Positions 53,899 to 62,710 of a stretch of DNA of 64,000 bases are shown piece by piece. The notes under the pieces are model-generated. The model did not search any database and had not been told where the DNA came from. It worked only from the letters and a program-made list of their open reading frames with translations. This DNA is from an uncultured Bacteroidaceae bacterium (GTDB lineage Bacteria > Bacteroidota > Bacteroidia > Bacteroidales > Bacteroidaceae): assembly GCA_944320965.1 (NCBI GenBank), contig CALUJO010000006.1, positions 25,749-89,748 of the forward strand, given 5' to 3'. Within the stretch, counting starts at the first letter, position 1, and every line of letters begins with the position of its first letter. The position numbers and the translations under genes are program-made.

Positions 53899-55718
53899 CC
53901 GACAATATAAGAAAAATAGAGCTGCTCTCCCCTGCCAGGAACAAGGAATGCGGAATGGAAGCGATATTGCACGGAGCCGATGCAGTATATATAGGTGCTC
54001 CGCATCACGGTGCAAGGGCTGCAGCAGGAAATTCGATAGAAGACATCAGAGAGCTTGCCGAATTTGCCCACATATACAATGCCAAAGTTTATGTTACGGT
54101 AAATACCATTATATATGACAGCGAGCTTGAAGATACAAGAAAAATGATTTATGACCTGTACTATGCAGGAGTTGACGCGCTGATAGTACAGGACATGGCA
54201 ATACTTGAAATGGATCTTCCGCCTATAGCTCTGCATGCAAGTACACAAACCGACAACAGAACTGCAGACAAGGTACGCCGACTGTACGAAAGCGGATTCA
54301 GTCAGGTTGTACTTGCCCGCGAACTGTCACTTGAAGAGATTAGAGAGATTCATAACAACGTGCCTGTTCCGCTTGAAGTATTTATTCACGGAGCATTATG
54401 CGTAAGCTATAGCGGACAATGCTACATCAGTCAGGCATGTTTCGGTCGCAGCGCAAACCGCGGAGAATGCGCACAGTTCTGCCGCCTGCCGCTTACGCTG
54501 ACAGATGCCGACGGAAAAATAATAGCAAAGGACAAACATCTTCTGTCACTTAAAGACATGAACAGAAGCGAATATCTGGAACAGCTTCTTGATGCAGGGG
54601 CAACATCTCTGAAAATAGAAGGAAGACTTAAAGACGTCGCATACGTAAAAAACGTAACAGCATACTACAGACAAAAGCTGGACAGCATATTTGAAAGACG
54701 AAAAGAATACGGAATAGCCTCATCAGGTACAACCGATATAAAATTCAAACCGGAACTGTCAAGAAGCTTCAACCGCGGATTTACCGATTATTTTCTTAAC
54801 GGACGGAAAAAAGACATTGCCTCATTTGATACGCCTAAATCATTGGGTGAAAAAATAGGCAAAGTAAAAGACATAAGGAACAACAGTTTCAGCATTGACA
54901 CACAAACAAAGCTTAACAACGGTGACGGACTATGTTTTGTAAACGCCAAAGGCGAAATGCAAGGTTTCCGCATAAACAAGACAGAAAACAACAATGTTTT
55001 CCCATTGGAAATGCCAGCCTTGCGCAAAGGTGACATTATATACAGAAACTACGACATAAGTTTTGACAGAGAACTGTCACGCAAAACATCGGAACGAAGA
55101 ATATCATTGAACATAAGTCTAACAGAAAACAGATTCGGATTCACTCTTTCGGCAACCGACGAAGACGGGAACAAAGTATCATTGGCAATTGACTGCCCCA
55201 AAGAGACAGCCAACAACAGCCAAAGGGAGAATATTATCCGCCAACTGTCCAAACTGGGCAATACACCATTTAAAGCAGAGACTGTAGAAATTGATATGGA
55301 TACTGAATATTTCATCCCTTCGTCAATCCTTTCCGACTACAGAAGAAGGCTTGCAGAAAGAATGATTTCAGCAAGAAAAATAAGATACAGCACAGACAAA
55401 AGAATATACAGGCAGCCGCCAATATTGGGAACAGCCGAAACTGATTATACAGACAACATAGCAAACAGACTGTCGGCACAGTTCTACAGCAAGGCAGGAG
55501 TACAGACAATAAAGCCGGCTTATGAAATAAAGCCACAGGAACATGCAACAGTAATGTTCTGCAAGCACTGCATAAAGAACAGTTTGGGCTACTGCACAAA
55601 AGAAAATAAAAAGCTCCCGTTCAGAGAGCCGCTGACACTCACGGCAGGAAACGGTAAAAAGTTCAAGCTGAAGTTTGACTGTCGCAAATGCGAAATGTAT
55701 CTTATAGACGACAATTAA
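53895..55718 (+). CDS. peptidase U32 family protein
   Basis: 607 residues. The U32 core lies in the N-terminal half: VYIGAPHHGARAAAGNSIED, QTDNRTADKVRRLYESGFSQ, IHGALCVSYSGQCYISQACFGRSANRGECAQFCR with clustered cysteines. This family includes enzymes with RNA-modifying roles (RlhA, TrhP) as well as collagenase-like proteins, so proteolysis is not assured. Four cysteines near the C-terminus (CKHCIKN..GYC and CRKCEMY) may bind a metal or Fe-S cluster. It is coupled to metA by a 4-bp overlap. Confidence 0.82.
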   Translation: MTDNIRKIELLSPARNKECGMEAILHGADAVYIGAPHHGARAAAGNSIEDIRELAEFAHIYNAKVYVTVNTIIYDSELEDTRKMIYDLYYAGVDALIVQDMAILEMDLPPIALHASTQTDNRTADKVRRLYESGFSQVVLARELSLEEIREIHNNVPVPLEVFIHGALCVSYSGQCYISQACFGRSANRGECAQFCRLPLTLTDADGKIIAKDKHLLSLKDMNRSEYLEQLLDAGATSLKIEGRLKDVAYVKNVTAYYRQKLDSIFERRKEYGIASSGTTDIKFKPELSRSFNRGFTDYFLNGRKKDIASFDTPKSLGEKIGKVKDIRNNSFSIDTQTKLNNGDGLCFVNAKGEMQGFRINKTENNNVFPLEMPALRKGDIIYRNYDISFDRELSRKTSERRISLNISLTENRFGFTLSATDEDGNKVSLAIDCPKETANNSQRENIIRQLSKLGNTPFKAETVEIDMDTEYFIPSSILSDYRRRLAERMISARKIRYSTDKRIYRQPPILGTAETDYTDNIANRLSAQFYSKAGVQTIKPAYEIKPQEHATVMFCKHCIKNSLGYCTKENKKLPFREPLTLTAGNGKKFKLKFDCRKCEMYLIDDN

Positions 55719-55725
55719 AAAAATG

Positions 55726-55763
55726 AGGAGGTGCGCCAAGAATTAAAATCTGACACACCTCCT
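55726..55763. terminator. bidirectional terminator between U32 and secG genes
   Basis: AGGAGGTG (55726-55733) pairs with CACCTCCT (55756-55763) across a 22-nt loop, extended by weaker pairs and followed by A/T-rich sequence. It lies between the convergent U32 gene and secG. Confidence 0.6.
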
Positions 55764-55795
55764 TTAAATTTTCGGGTTTTGTCCGCCCTGTTTTC

Positions 55796-56167
55796 TTATT
55801 GAGCTGGAGTTTCTTCTGCCGGAGCAGTTTCTGTAGCAGCTTCAGGAGTTGACTGTGAAGGCTGAACTGAAGGAGCAGCCAAAGGATTCTGTCTGCTTTC
55901 CATAACTGTTTTCTGTTCAATAGCCGACTGGTTTGCTACCGGTTCTGATTTCAAGGCATAAGCACATGCAACGCTAAGGATTACAAGAAATGCAGCAAGT
56001 GTCCATGTTGTCTTTTCAAGGAAATCTGTAGTCTTTCTAACACCCATAATCTGGTTAGAAGAAGCGAAACCTGATGCCAAACCTCCTCCTTTAGAATTCT
56101 GTATAAGTACAATCAAGCACATCAATATTGATGCCAAGACAAACAAAACGATTAAAAATACGTACAT
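55796..56167 (-). CDS. secG: preprotein translocase subunit SecG
   Basis: 123 residues: an N-terminal transmembrane segment (about 4-21), the cytoplasmic loop QNSKGGGLASGFASSNQIMGVRKTTDFLEKTTW and a second segment (TWTLAAFLVILSVACAYAL). A low-complexity Pro/Ala/Glu-rich tail of about 40 residues follows, longer than in E. coli. SecG is the small subunit of the SecYEG channel. It is the last gene of the sigma54 activator-lptE-TPR-secG run. Confidence 0.9.
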   Translation of the reverse strand: MYVFLIVLFVLASILMCLIVLIQNSKGGGLASGFASSNQIMGVRKTTDFLEKTTWTLAAFLVILSVACAYALKSEPVANQSAIEQKTVMESRQNPLAAPSVQPSQSTPEAATETAPAEETPAQ

Positions 56168-56170
56168 TTT

Positions 56171-56872
56171 TTATTCTTTGATTTTATTGTTAATAATCAG
56201 TTTTTCCAATTCTTTCAATTGGTTTGCAAAGTAAACGTTTTTTTTCGGATATTTCAAACTTAATTTCCGAATAATTTCAACAGCCTTGTCATATCGCTGC
56301 TGTTTTATATAAATTTTTGCCAAAGTCTCTGTAAAACAGGCATCATCTATATCATCTTCCTCAAGCGAATAATCACCTCCGGCAGCGCCTGCACCAGAAG
56401 AAAGTCTCAGGTTTCCGGTACCTTTTTCTATGAAATTGTCTATCAGTTCCTGACCTCTTTCAAACTTGGCATCACCGTCCTCATCCTCCATCTGCAGGAG
56501 ACATGCTGTATAGTCGCCAGGCATCTCGCACGGAATCTCACCTTTTTCATGACAGCTAAGAAAAGAGTCTATCAGTTTTACTGTACGGCTTTCACCATCC
56601 GACTCCTGATCTTCAGCAACAGGTTCCTCCTCCTTAATCATCCTTTCGGGGTCATAAAGCATTGCATACAGATTTCTCCTGTCCGAAACATACATTATGT
56701 TTCTTTTCAACTCACCCTCAAACTCATCTGTCCCGTAAAGGCTTCTAAGCAAAGCAATACGCAATGCCTGAAAATACGGATACTGTTCAATCATCTCACG
56801 CAGTTCTGAAATCTGCTGTTCCCCGTCGGCATAACCGCGCATCAGTATTCTTTTCAGTGCAATATTTTCCAT
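56171..56872 (-). CDS. TPR-like protein of unknown function
   Basis: 233 residues, cytoplasmic. Helical, with an acidic middle (EEEPVAEDQESDGESR) and a C-terminal TPR-like unit IYIKQQRYDKAVEIIRKLSLKYPKKN. I do not recognise a specific function; position between lptE and secG suggests involvement with envelope or secretion genes. It is 3 nt from both neighbours. Confidence 0.7.
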   Translation of the reverse strand: MENIALKRILMRGYADGEQQISELREMIEQYPYFQALRIALLRSLYGTDEFEGELKRNIMYVSDRRNLYAMLYDPERMIKEEEPVAEDQESDGESRTVKLIDSFLSCHEKGEIPCEMPGDYTACLLQMEDEDGDAKFERGQELIDNFIEKGTGNLRLSSGAGAAGGDYSLEEDDIDDACFTETLAKIYIKQQRYDKAVEIIRKLSLKYPKKNVYFANQLKELEKLIINNKIKE

Positions 56873-56875
56873 AAA

Positions 56876-57388
56876 TTACCAGCGCGCAACGGTTGCATTG
56901 AAAATCTGGTCAACCAAATCATCAACAATTTCCTTAATCAACTCATCCTGAACATCAATCAACTGTCTTGTAGATTCATAGTCGGCTGAAGCGGAGAACT
57001 GCTGTTCAAAGTCCTCGGCATGGTTTGTATTGTTCACGAACCTTACATTTACTCTGACAGTCAGCGTAACCATTGATGACAGACCGTCGGCCTGCACAGC
57101 CTTGTTCCTCTGTGAATATTCGATTATCTCACCCGAAATGTCCATATCTCCACCAGTGTCAACCTGGCGCAACCTCGTCTGCTGGACATAAATGTCAAGA
57201 AGCTGCTGGTTAAACTCAACGCCAAGCGGCGGATAAACATAAGCAGACTGTATAGGGAAATTGGCTATTGAGATAGTTTTCACCTTGTCATAATTGATTG
57301 ATGCACCGTTGAACTTGTATGATATGGTGCATGAAGCGATTACCAAAACGGCAACAACCGCAGCAATCATCCTAAATATTGATTTCAT
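56876..57388 (-). CDS. lptE: LptE-like LPS-assembly lipoprotein
   Basis: 170 residues with a lipoprotein signal (Cys20 in LVIASC). The pattern of SYKFNGASINYDKVKTISIANF and IQSAYVYPPLGVEFNQQL matches Bacteroidetes LptE, the lipoprotein plug partner of LptD. It starts inside the last codons of the sigma54 activator gene (17-bp overlap). Confidence 0.85.
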   Translation of the reverse strand: MKSIFRMIAAVVAVLVIASCTISYKFNGASINYDKVKTISIANFPIQSAYVYPPLGVEFNQQLLDIYVQQTRLRQVDTGGDMDISGEIIEYSQRNKAVQADGLSSMVTLTVRVNVRFVNNTNHAEDFEQQFSASADYESTRQLIDVQDELIKEIVDDLVDQIFNATVARW

Positions 57389-58613
57389 ATTCCTTTATTT
57401 TTCTGTATAACGTACGCTCCGAAATGTTCAAGTCCTTTGCGGCAGCCTTGCGCTTGCCTCTGTTTTTCTCAAGAGCCTTTATTATCATATCCTTTTCCAC
57501 CTCATTCAATGACAGTGTTGTCTCGACATACTCTTCAGGTTCTGCATAATTTTCCTTGTCCTGCACAGGTACAGAAGATATATTGATAGGGGCAACAGCC
57601 TTTGTATCATCGGCATAATGAATCTGTGCCGCCGGATAACTTACCTGTTGTGCCGGGACATCTGTCATATTCTTGTTTGCCATTATGTCCTTCATCGCCC
57701 TCTTCAGTTCTTCCATATCCCTGCGCATGTCCCAAAGCACCTGATACAGAATCTCCCTCTCGCTGTTGAATGTTTTCCCCTCCTGCTTGCCTCCAAGGAA
57801 TACCGGCATCATTGAAGAGTTTTCCTGTTTTGGCAGATAATGAGAAAGTACTTCCGAATTGATTTCACGGTTGGTCTCTATAAGTGATATCTGCTCGGTA
57901 ACATTCTTTAGCTGACGGACATTTCCAGGCCATGAATAAGCCTTCAAGGCAGCCTGTGCATCCTCTGTCAGACGTATGTTCGGCATATTGTATGTAGCAG
58001 CAAAATCAGAAGCAAACTTACGGAAAAGAAGAAGCACATCATCACCGCGCTCGCGCAATGGCGGAATCTTGACAGGAACAGTATTCAATCGGTAATACAG
58101 GTCCTCACGAAAACGGCCTTCCGATATAGCCTTCGGTATATTCACATTTGTTGCCGCAACAACACGAACATTTGTCTTCTCAACTTTTGAAGAACCTACA
58201 CGCATGAATTCACCGCTTTCAAGCACCCTTAACAGACGTGCCTGGGTTGACATTGGCAATTCCCCCACTTCATCAAGGAAAATCGTTCCACCGTCAGCCT
58301 CACCGAAATATCCTTTTCTCTCACTTATGGCACCTGTAAACGCACCTTTCTCATGCCCGAAAAGTTCAGAATCTATTGTTCCTTCAGGTATCGCACCGCA
58401 GTTTACAGCAATATACTGACCGTGTTTCCTGCTGCTGTACTGATGTATTATTTTCGGAAAGTTCTCCTTTCCTACCCCACTCTCTCCTGTTATCAATACC
58501 GACAAATCAGTCTTGGCCACCTGCATAGCAATATCAATGGCCCTGTTCAGCCCTTCGGCATTTCCGATAATGCCAAAGCGCATCTTTACCTGCTGTAATT
58601 CACTATTTGTCAT
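57372..58613 (-). CDS. sigma54-dependent transcriptional activator without receiver domain
   Basis: 413 residues from the ATG at 58613; a TTG two codons earlier is not used. There is no receiver or sensor domain: the AAA+ core begins almost at once with Walker A GESGVGKE (43-50), the sigma54-contacting GAFTGA loop (90-95) and Walker B GTIFLDEV (109-116). After a linker rich in Ser/Pro (about 270-365) comes a Fis-type HTH (ALEKNRGKRKAAAKDLNISERTLYRKIKE). This form is common in Bacteroidales and always leads the lptE/secG run. How activity is controlled without a receiver is not known. Confidence 0.9.
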   Translation of the reverse strand: MTNSELQQVKMRFGIIGNAEGLNRAIDIAMQVAKTDLSVLITGESGVGKENFPKIIHQYSSRKHGQYIAVNCGAIPEGTIDSELFGHEKGAFTGAISERKGYFGEADGGTIFLDEVGELPMSTQARLLRVLESGEFMRVGSSKVEKTNVRVVAATNVNIPKAISEGRFREDLYYRLNTVPVKIPPLRERGDDVLLLFRKFASDFAATYNMPNIRLTEDAQAALKAYSWPGNVRQLKNVTEQISLIETNREINSEVLSHYLPKQENSSMMPVFLGGKQEGKTFNSEREILYQVLWDMRRDMEELKRAMKDIMANKNMTDVPAQQVSYPAAQIHYADDTKAVAPINISSVPVQDKENYAEPEEYVETTLSLNEVEKDMIIKALEKNRGKRKAAAKDLNISERTLYRKIKEYEINI

Positions 58614-58715
58614 CTCCAAAATCTATTATATCGCAAAAATATAACAAAATAATGAAAACAGAAATAAATTAAATGTCTTTACACCGATTTTATAAAATTC
58701 AAAGCTATTCCAAAT
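58614..58715. other. upstream region of the sigma54 activator gene
   Basis: AT-rich stretch that must hold the promoter of the activator-lptE-TPR-secG run; no clear TAnnTTTG box was assigned. Confidence 0.35.
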
Positions 58716-58871
58716 AGTTTTCCAATGCAATACAAAAACACTACGTCTTATTCGCAAAAAACATTAAAGGATTCATGGCAAGAACATACAATGTTCCGTA
58801 CAAAAACCTTAAACATTTTCGGTCAAAACATTGAATGTTTAAGGTAAAAAGATTCTATATTTTTTCGGTCA
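58716..58871. repeat. tandem palindromic repeat, family A (22-bp period), locus 4
   Basis: Unit starts at 58738, 58761, 58784, 58806, 58828 and 58850, that is 23, 23, 22, 22 and 22 bp apart. The unit at 58828 holds AAACATT-G-AATGTTT, a perfect palindrome. The array lies between the sigma54 activator gene and the DUF262 cassette. Confidence 0.85.
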
Positions 58872-58990
58872 CTATTTCAAGAGTATATATAACAAGATTA
58901 TAACACTACACAACACAAAAAGAAATATCAAATATTAAGTTAAGCGAATAAATATAAGAAAATCCGATAAATAAAATTCACTAAAAAGCA

Positions 58991-59260
58991 CTACCACTGA
59001 AGCAAATCAGTGTTATCAAAAAAATTGCGGCCACAGACCTCAATACAATTTTTTGATCTGTTATACCATATACGCATTTTATTTCCAGCCATACTTCCGG
59101 CAGCCCTTTGAATATTTACAGTTGATATTTTTCTGTTAATGAATTCATTGATTATATCAGAACTGCTTATATCTTTTTCCTCCACAACATTATCCAAATC
59201 ATTAAACATTTCGCAAAGCTGTTCCGTTCTAATTTTAGCCAAATCAAATATTGTTTTCAT
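58991..59260 (-). CDS. small protein of unknown function, third gene of the DUF262 cassette
   Basis: 89 residues that I do not recognise: no signal, no known motif. The N-terminal half is helical and acidic (LCEMFNDLDNVVEEKDISSSD), the C-terminal half is basic and ends SKNCIEVCGRNFFDNTDLLQW. It starts 58 nt after the DUF262-DUF1524 gene on the same strand, so it is probably the end of the same transcript. It could be a small accessory or immunity partner; nothing in the sequence proves that. No terminator was recognised after it. Confidence 0.55.
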   Translation of the reverse strand: MKTIFDLAKIRTEQLCEMFNDLDNVVEEKDISSSDIINEFINRKISTVNIQRAAGSMAGNKMRIWYNRSKNCIEVCGRNFFDNTDLLQW

Positions 59261-59318
59261 ATTGCTATATCAGTTTACATTCTGACTATTTATTTTAACA
59301 TCACTTTATTTATATAAG

Positions 59319-61211
59319 CTACATTCTGTTTTTCAGAATATTGATCATATCATCTTCATGTTTCTGGCATAAATCATTTATCCAATCCTCATTTGTACTA
59401 TTTTGTATGATTTCACCCATAATGCGAAGTTTTAAACTTCCTTTCTTAACCATCTTCTCATACGATATCATTTTTGATTTAGGCGGGAGATTTGAGAATT
59501 TTGAATTCACTCGCCTAGAGATGATACATAAATTCCCAAATGTATCCTTGTCGTCCCATAAATCACAAGATCCTTCAGATGGATTTTGTGGATACCAGTG
59601 CTCCACAGAATTACGAAACTCAAATTCAAAATCCTCATATTTCTTCTTATTATTTTTCCATAAAAGATAGTCTAGGAAATTAAATACGATGTGAGGAGTT
59701 TGGACACCAAGTTTATAATTGCCTCCATTCAGGAAATTCTCTTGTGTTGCTTGTACAGCTATAGATACTGCTACATCTGTCAGTTTAGGATTTTGATCAT
59801 CATCATTATTAAACAGCCATAGGAGGAGCTCAGTAATCCAGTGCATGACTTTGGGTGAGGTATAAGACACACGGAGCGCGGACTGAATCATCAAACATTC
59901 TTTATTGCGAGGAGCATACGTTCTCTCCCATTCATTGCTATAATTTAACTTTGTATTGGAATAATATGCTTTCTTTTTGGATCCTTGTCCAGAAGTAAAC
60001 AATTCCTTCAGACTCCATTCGCCCTCATTATCTTCACCCGAATACTCACGCTTAATGATAAACCTATCGAAAAGGTATCTGGCCTGTAATAAATGGATGA
60101 TAAACATTTGAGAAAAGTTTTCCTTATCAATAGGCTTTCCTTTCATTTTTCCCAGACTGATTACATTCTTAAAATCCGAAATCAGTTTTTTATCATCCAA
60201 TAAATCGCCCAAAGGCTTTTCTAAAGAAACTTCATTTAATTCTACAAACACCCTGAGGGCATGAAGTAGAAAATAAGGGAAATCTATAATGCTGTCAAAA
60301 CGAACATGTATGTTATTGTCAAGCAAACCATCAATATCATCTATCTTAAATTTACTATCTACAATTTCTGCTATAATAGCACCTTTTTCCGATTCTTCAG
60401 TCACGCCGAAACATTGCTGATAGTCTGTCCATTCGTCAGCAGGCCAACCATTCCACTCATTTCCAAAAATTTTCTCCCGATCAGCTGGCGAAAAATGCAT
60501 CTGAACATAACCGGTCATATCACTACAGGCATTCCATATTTTTGAAAAGAACTCCTGTTCGCCTCTATCGTTCAGATATCCCATGAGCTTGGCTTTCAGA
60601 ATATCGTGCTGTTCCAATTGCTCCCCTCGGGTATTCATGATTTCGAAATAACGATTAAGGTCTGTATGTTCGGGTACTTCTATTCTATATAAAACAACAT
60701 GTGCCAAGCGTGACACAAAATCATCTCTATTCAATCCTGATTTTTCTTCAAATTTTTGACGAATAGCCATGATGCCATTTACAATAGGCTGCTCAATAGA
60801 ACTTTCGTCATCGATTTGACCTGCCAATATTTTCTGAATACGAGCAAGCGTATAGTTTGAATTTGGACGGCAGTCAAAGGAAAGCGTCTGCCCCAACTCT
60901 CCTTTCAAAGCTCCTTTGGAAACAAAATACTGCAACAGAAGGAATAAAGTTGTAAGGCGTTGTTGCCCATCAACAACTTCGTAGGTTTCAGTCTTACCTT
61001 GTATTTTTGACACAATAAGTGAACCTATATAATAATTTTCCGTGGAATCTATATCAATATCATTAATATCATCTATCAACTGCCCAATTTCCTTATCCTC
61101 CCAAGCATAAGCACGCTGGTAGCGCGGAATGACATAATGGACATCTGTATCAAAAAGTGTATGCTCGTCTAAAATTCTTAACTCTTCTACCATATCAAAT
61201 ACTATATCCAT
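59319..61211 (-). CDS. DUF262-DUF1524 protein (GmrSD/SspE-like, predicted nucleotide-dependent HNH-type nuclease)
   Basis: 630 residues. The DUF262 domain has IPRYQR (28-33), the DGQQR motif (81-85) and NTRGEQLEQHDILKAKLM (193-210). DUF262 proteins of the GmrSD/SspE/BrxU group use DGQQR for nucleotide hydrolysis. The C-terminal DUF1524 domain, about 525-600, has the HNH-like core His538-x2-Pro541, Asn560 and Asn569. By analogy it would sense foreign or modified DNA and cleave it. The first gene overlaps it by 17 bp; a start at Met7 (61193) is also possible. The functional prediction is by family; target and trigger are unknown. Confidence 0.82.
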   Translation of the reverse strand: MDIVFDMVEELRILDEHTLFDTDVHYVIPRYQRAYAWEDKEIGQLIDDINDIDIDSTENYYIGSLIVSKIQGKTETYEVVDGQQRLTTLFLLLQYFVSKGALKGELGQTLSFDCRPNSNYTLARIQKILAGQIDDESSIEQPIVNGIMAIRQKFEEKSGLNRDDFVSRLAHVVLYRIEVPEHTDLNRYFEIMNTRGEQLEQHDILKAKLMGYLNDRGEQEFFSKIWNACSDMTGYVQMHFSPADREKIFGNEWNGWPADEWTDYQQCFGVTEESEKGAIIAEIVDSKFKIDDIDGLLDNNIHVRFDSIIDFPYFLLHALRVFVELNEVSLEKPLGDLLDDKKLISDFKNVISLGKMKGKPIDKENFSQMFIIHLLQARYLFDRFIIKREYSGEDNEGEWSLKELFTSGQGSKKKAYYSNTKLNYSNEWERTYAPRNKECLMIQSALRVSYTSPKVMHWITELLLWLFNNDDDQNPKLTDVAVSIAVQATQENFLNGGNYKLGVQTPHIVFNFLDYLLWKNNKKKYEDFEFEFRNSVEHWYPQNPSEGSCDLWDDKDTFGNLCIISRRVNSKFSNLPPKSKMISYEKMVKKGSLKLRIMGEIIQNSTNEDWINDLCQKHEDDMINILKNRM

Positions 61212-62511
61212 TTAATATACAAAGGTTTCTATATAATTTTTTCCAGTCGTCATTTGCACGATCATCCACGCTCAAAGTAAGCCTCATGCCAGCAATTTCA
61301 GTATGTCTGCGAGCATAAGCTATCATCGCTATTACGGGTTTTGCATTGCTGTATCTGTCAAAATCATTTCTTCCGATGGCATACAGATTGATTGTATCAA
61401 ATCCTAAATGAGTCATGTCAACCCTGATCATCATAGCCCAAGTAAACAACTTTGTGACTGCCATAACATCAAAATTATGAAAACGATCGTAATAGCATAA
61501 TAAAGCGCAAAAGAACAGATTGCGAGCATAATTAAGCCCAGTTGATGAAGACTGGCAAGCCTTATCGAAAGCCTCGACAGTACCAGCGCCCTTCCCGTCT
61601 GTCAACATTTGCTTTATTTTATCAAAATTCTGATTGGTGATGATTTCTTCTTTTATGTTATGCAGCATTTGCATATAATGATCTACCATTTCAAAGAAAT
61701 CACTTCCAGAAATAAATGGCTCCGTAAGCAGGAAGTAAGGCATGGCCTTGTTGGCTCTGCGGGCATAGGTATATCCCGTGTCCTCTTCAATACCCTTATA
61801 AATATCAATATCGGCTATAGTAAAATTTCCGCATTTACGACATTTGGCCCAGTTCCACAACGGAAACAGATAATGATCAAACAACTCTCTAATGGCCTTG
61901 GGATCCTTTGATTCCCATTTTATCACCGCATGCTGCATTTCATATTTATCATGTATCTCTCTTAAATGATAGGCTTTAAGCAAATCGTGTGGATACAAAG
62001 CACGACCACGGGTATTCTGAGAATCGAACAACTGAAAAGCTTCACTGATTTTATTGACCGTGATGACCACCACCTCCAATATATCTTTCAGCGCTTTCGT
62101 AAAAAGCTTTTTCCTTTCCTCATCGACAGAAGAAAACCACTCACTTATTGTTTTATAGTTTTCATGTATGTTCTTTTGGGTTATCTTATTAGAATACTTT
62201 ACTTCCGACAGAGCACAAGTAAAACTAGGTTGTAAATACAGATTTAAGAGCAAAAAAGACAATATACGTTGTTGACCATCTACCACCTCGTACTCGCCGT
62301 TTTCATTTTTATACAATATTACTGTACCTATACGGTATTTAAAGTTTGTATATTTTCTACTCTCATCAATACTCTTTTGGACATCAAGGAGCAGCTCTAT
62401 GATATTTTTATCCGTCCATTTATACGGCCGTTGATAATTTGGGATAACCAAATTGGCTTTCAACAGCTTATCAATAGACCATATCCGAGGGATACTATTT
62501 TTAGAACTCAT
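61195..62511 (-). CDS. DUF262 protein without nuclease domain (first gene of cassette)
   Basis: 438 residues from the ATG at 62511; the TTG at 62520 that could extend it is not supported. DUF262 motifs: IPNYQRPY (23-30), DGQQR (78-82), NTRGRALYPHDLLKA (166-180). No DUF1524/HNH motif follows; the C-terminal half is helical with a Cys224-x2-Cys227 pair. Its stop overlaps the ATG of the second gene by 17 bp, so the two are translationally coupled. The arrangement suggests a two-subunit device in which one DUF262 protein lacks the nuclease and may regulate or recognise. Confidence 0.8.
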   Translation of the reverse strand: MSSKNSIPRIWSIDKLLKANLVIPNYQRPYKWTDKNIIELLLDVQKSIDESRKYTNFKYRIGTVILYKNENGEYEVVDGQQRILSFLLLNLYLQPSFTCALSEVKYSNKITQKNIHENYKTISEWFSSVDEERKKLFTKALKDILEVVVITVNKISEAFQLFDSQNTRGRALYPHDLLKAYHLREIHDKYEMQHAVIKWESKDPKAIRELFDHYLFPLWNWAKCRKCGNFTIADIDIYKGIEEDTGYTYARRANKAMPYFLLTEPFISGSDFFEMVDHYMQMLHNIKEEIITNQNFDKIKQMLTDGKGAGTVEAFDKACQSSSTGLNYARNLFFCALLCYYDRFHNFDVMAVTKLFTWAMMIRVDMTHLGFDTINLYAIGRNDFDRYSNAKPVIAMIAYARRHTEIAGMRLTLSVDDRANDDWKKLYRNLCILNGYSI

Positions 62512-62570
62512 TACATACAATTATTTTTTAGATTTATCTTCAAGGAAGTTTTCAAAAAGAATTAATTCAG

Positions 62571-62607
62571 TGCGGCTTCATATCTAATAAAGATTCAGGA
62601 AACCGCA
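62571..62607. other. hairpin upstream of the DUF262 cassette
   Basis: TGCGGCTT (62571-62578) pairs with AAACCGCA (62600-62607) with one G-U, around a 21-nt loop, followed on the plus strand by TTTTTA. It looks like a plus-strand terminator without a gene in front of it, or a leader structure of the minus-strand cassette. Confidence 0.4.
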
Positions 62608-62702
62608 TTTTTAATATAAAACAGTTTACATATATAGATTCCCATCTTCTTGAATCTGCAATCTACTTATTAAATATTTATACTCATTGTCAAAAACAAC
62701 AA

Positions 62703-62710
62703 CAAAATTA
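62703..62710 (-). promoter_or_regulatory. candidate -7 box (TAATTTTG) of the DUF262 cassette
   Basis: Minus-strand TAATTTTG matches TAnnTTTG, 191 nt before the ATG at 62511; no matching -33 box was seen, so the assignment is tentative. Confidence 0.3.

Noticed and set aside
58614..58619. TTG start of the sigma54 activator
   Set aside because: The ATG at 58613 is adequate and follows only two codons later.
62512..62520. TTG start of the first DUF262 gene
   Set aside because: The ATG at 62511 follows three codons later and leaves the DUF262 motifs at the usual distance.
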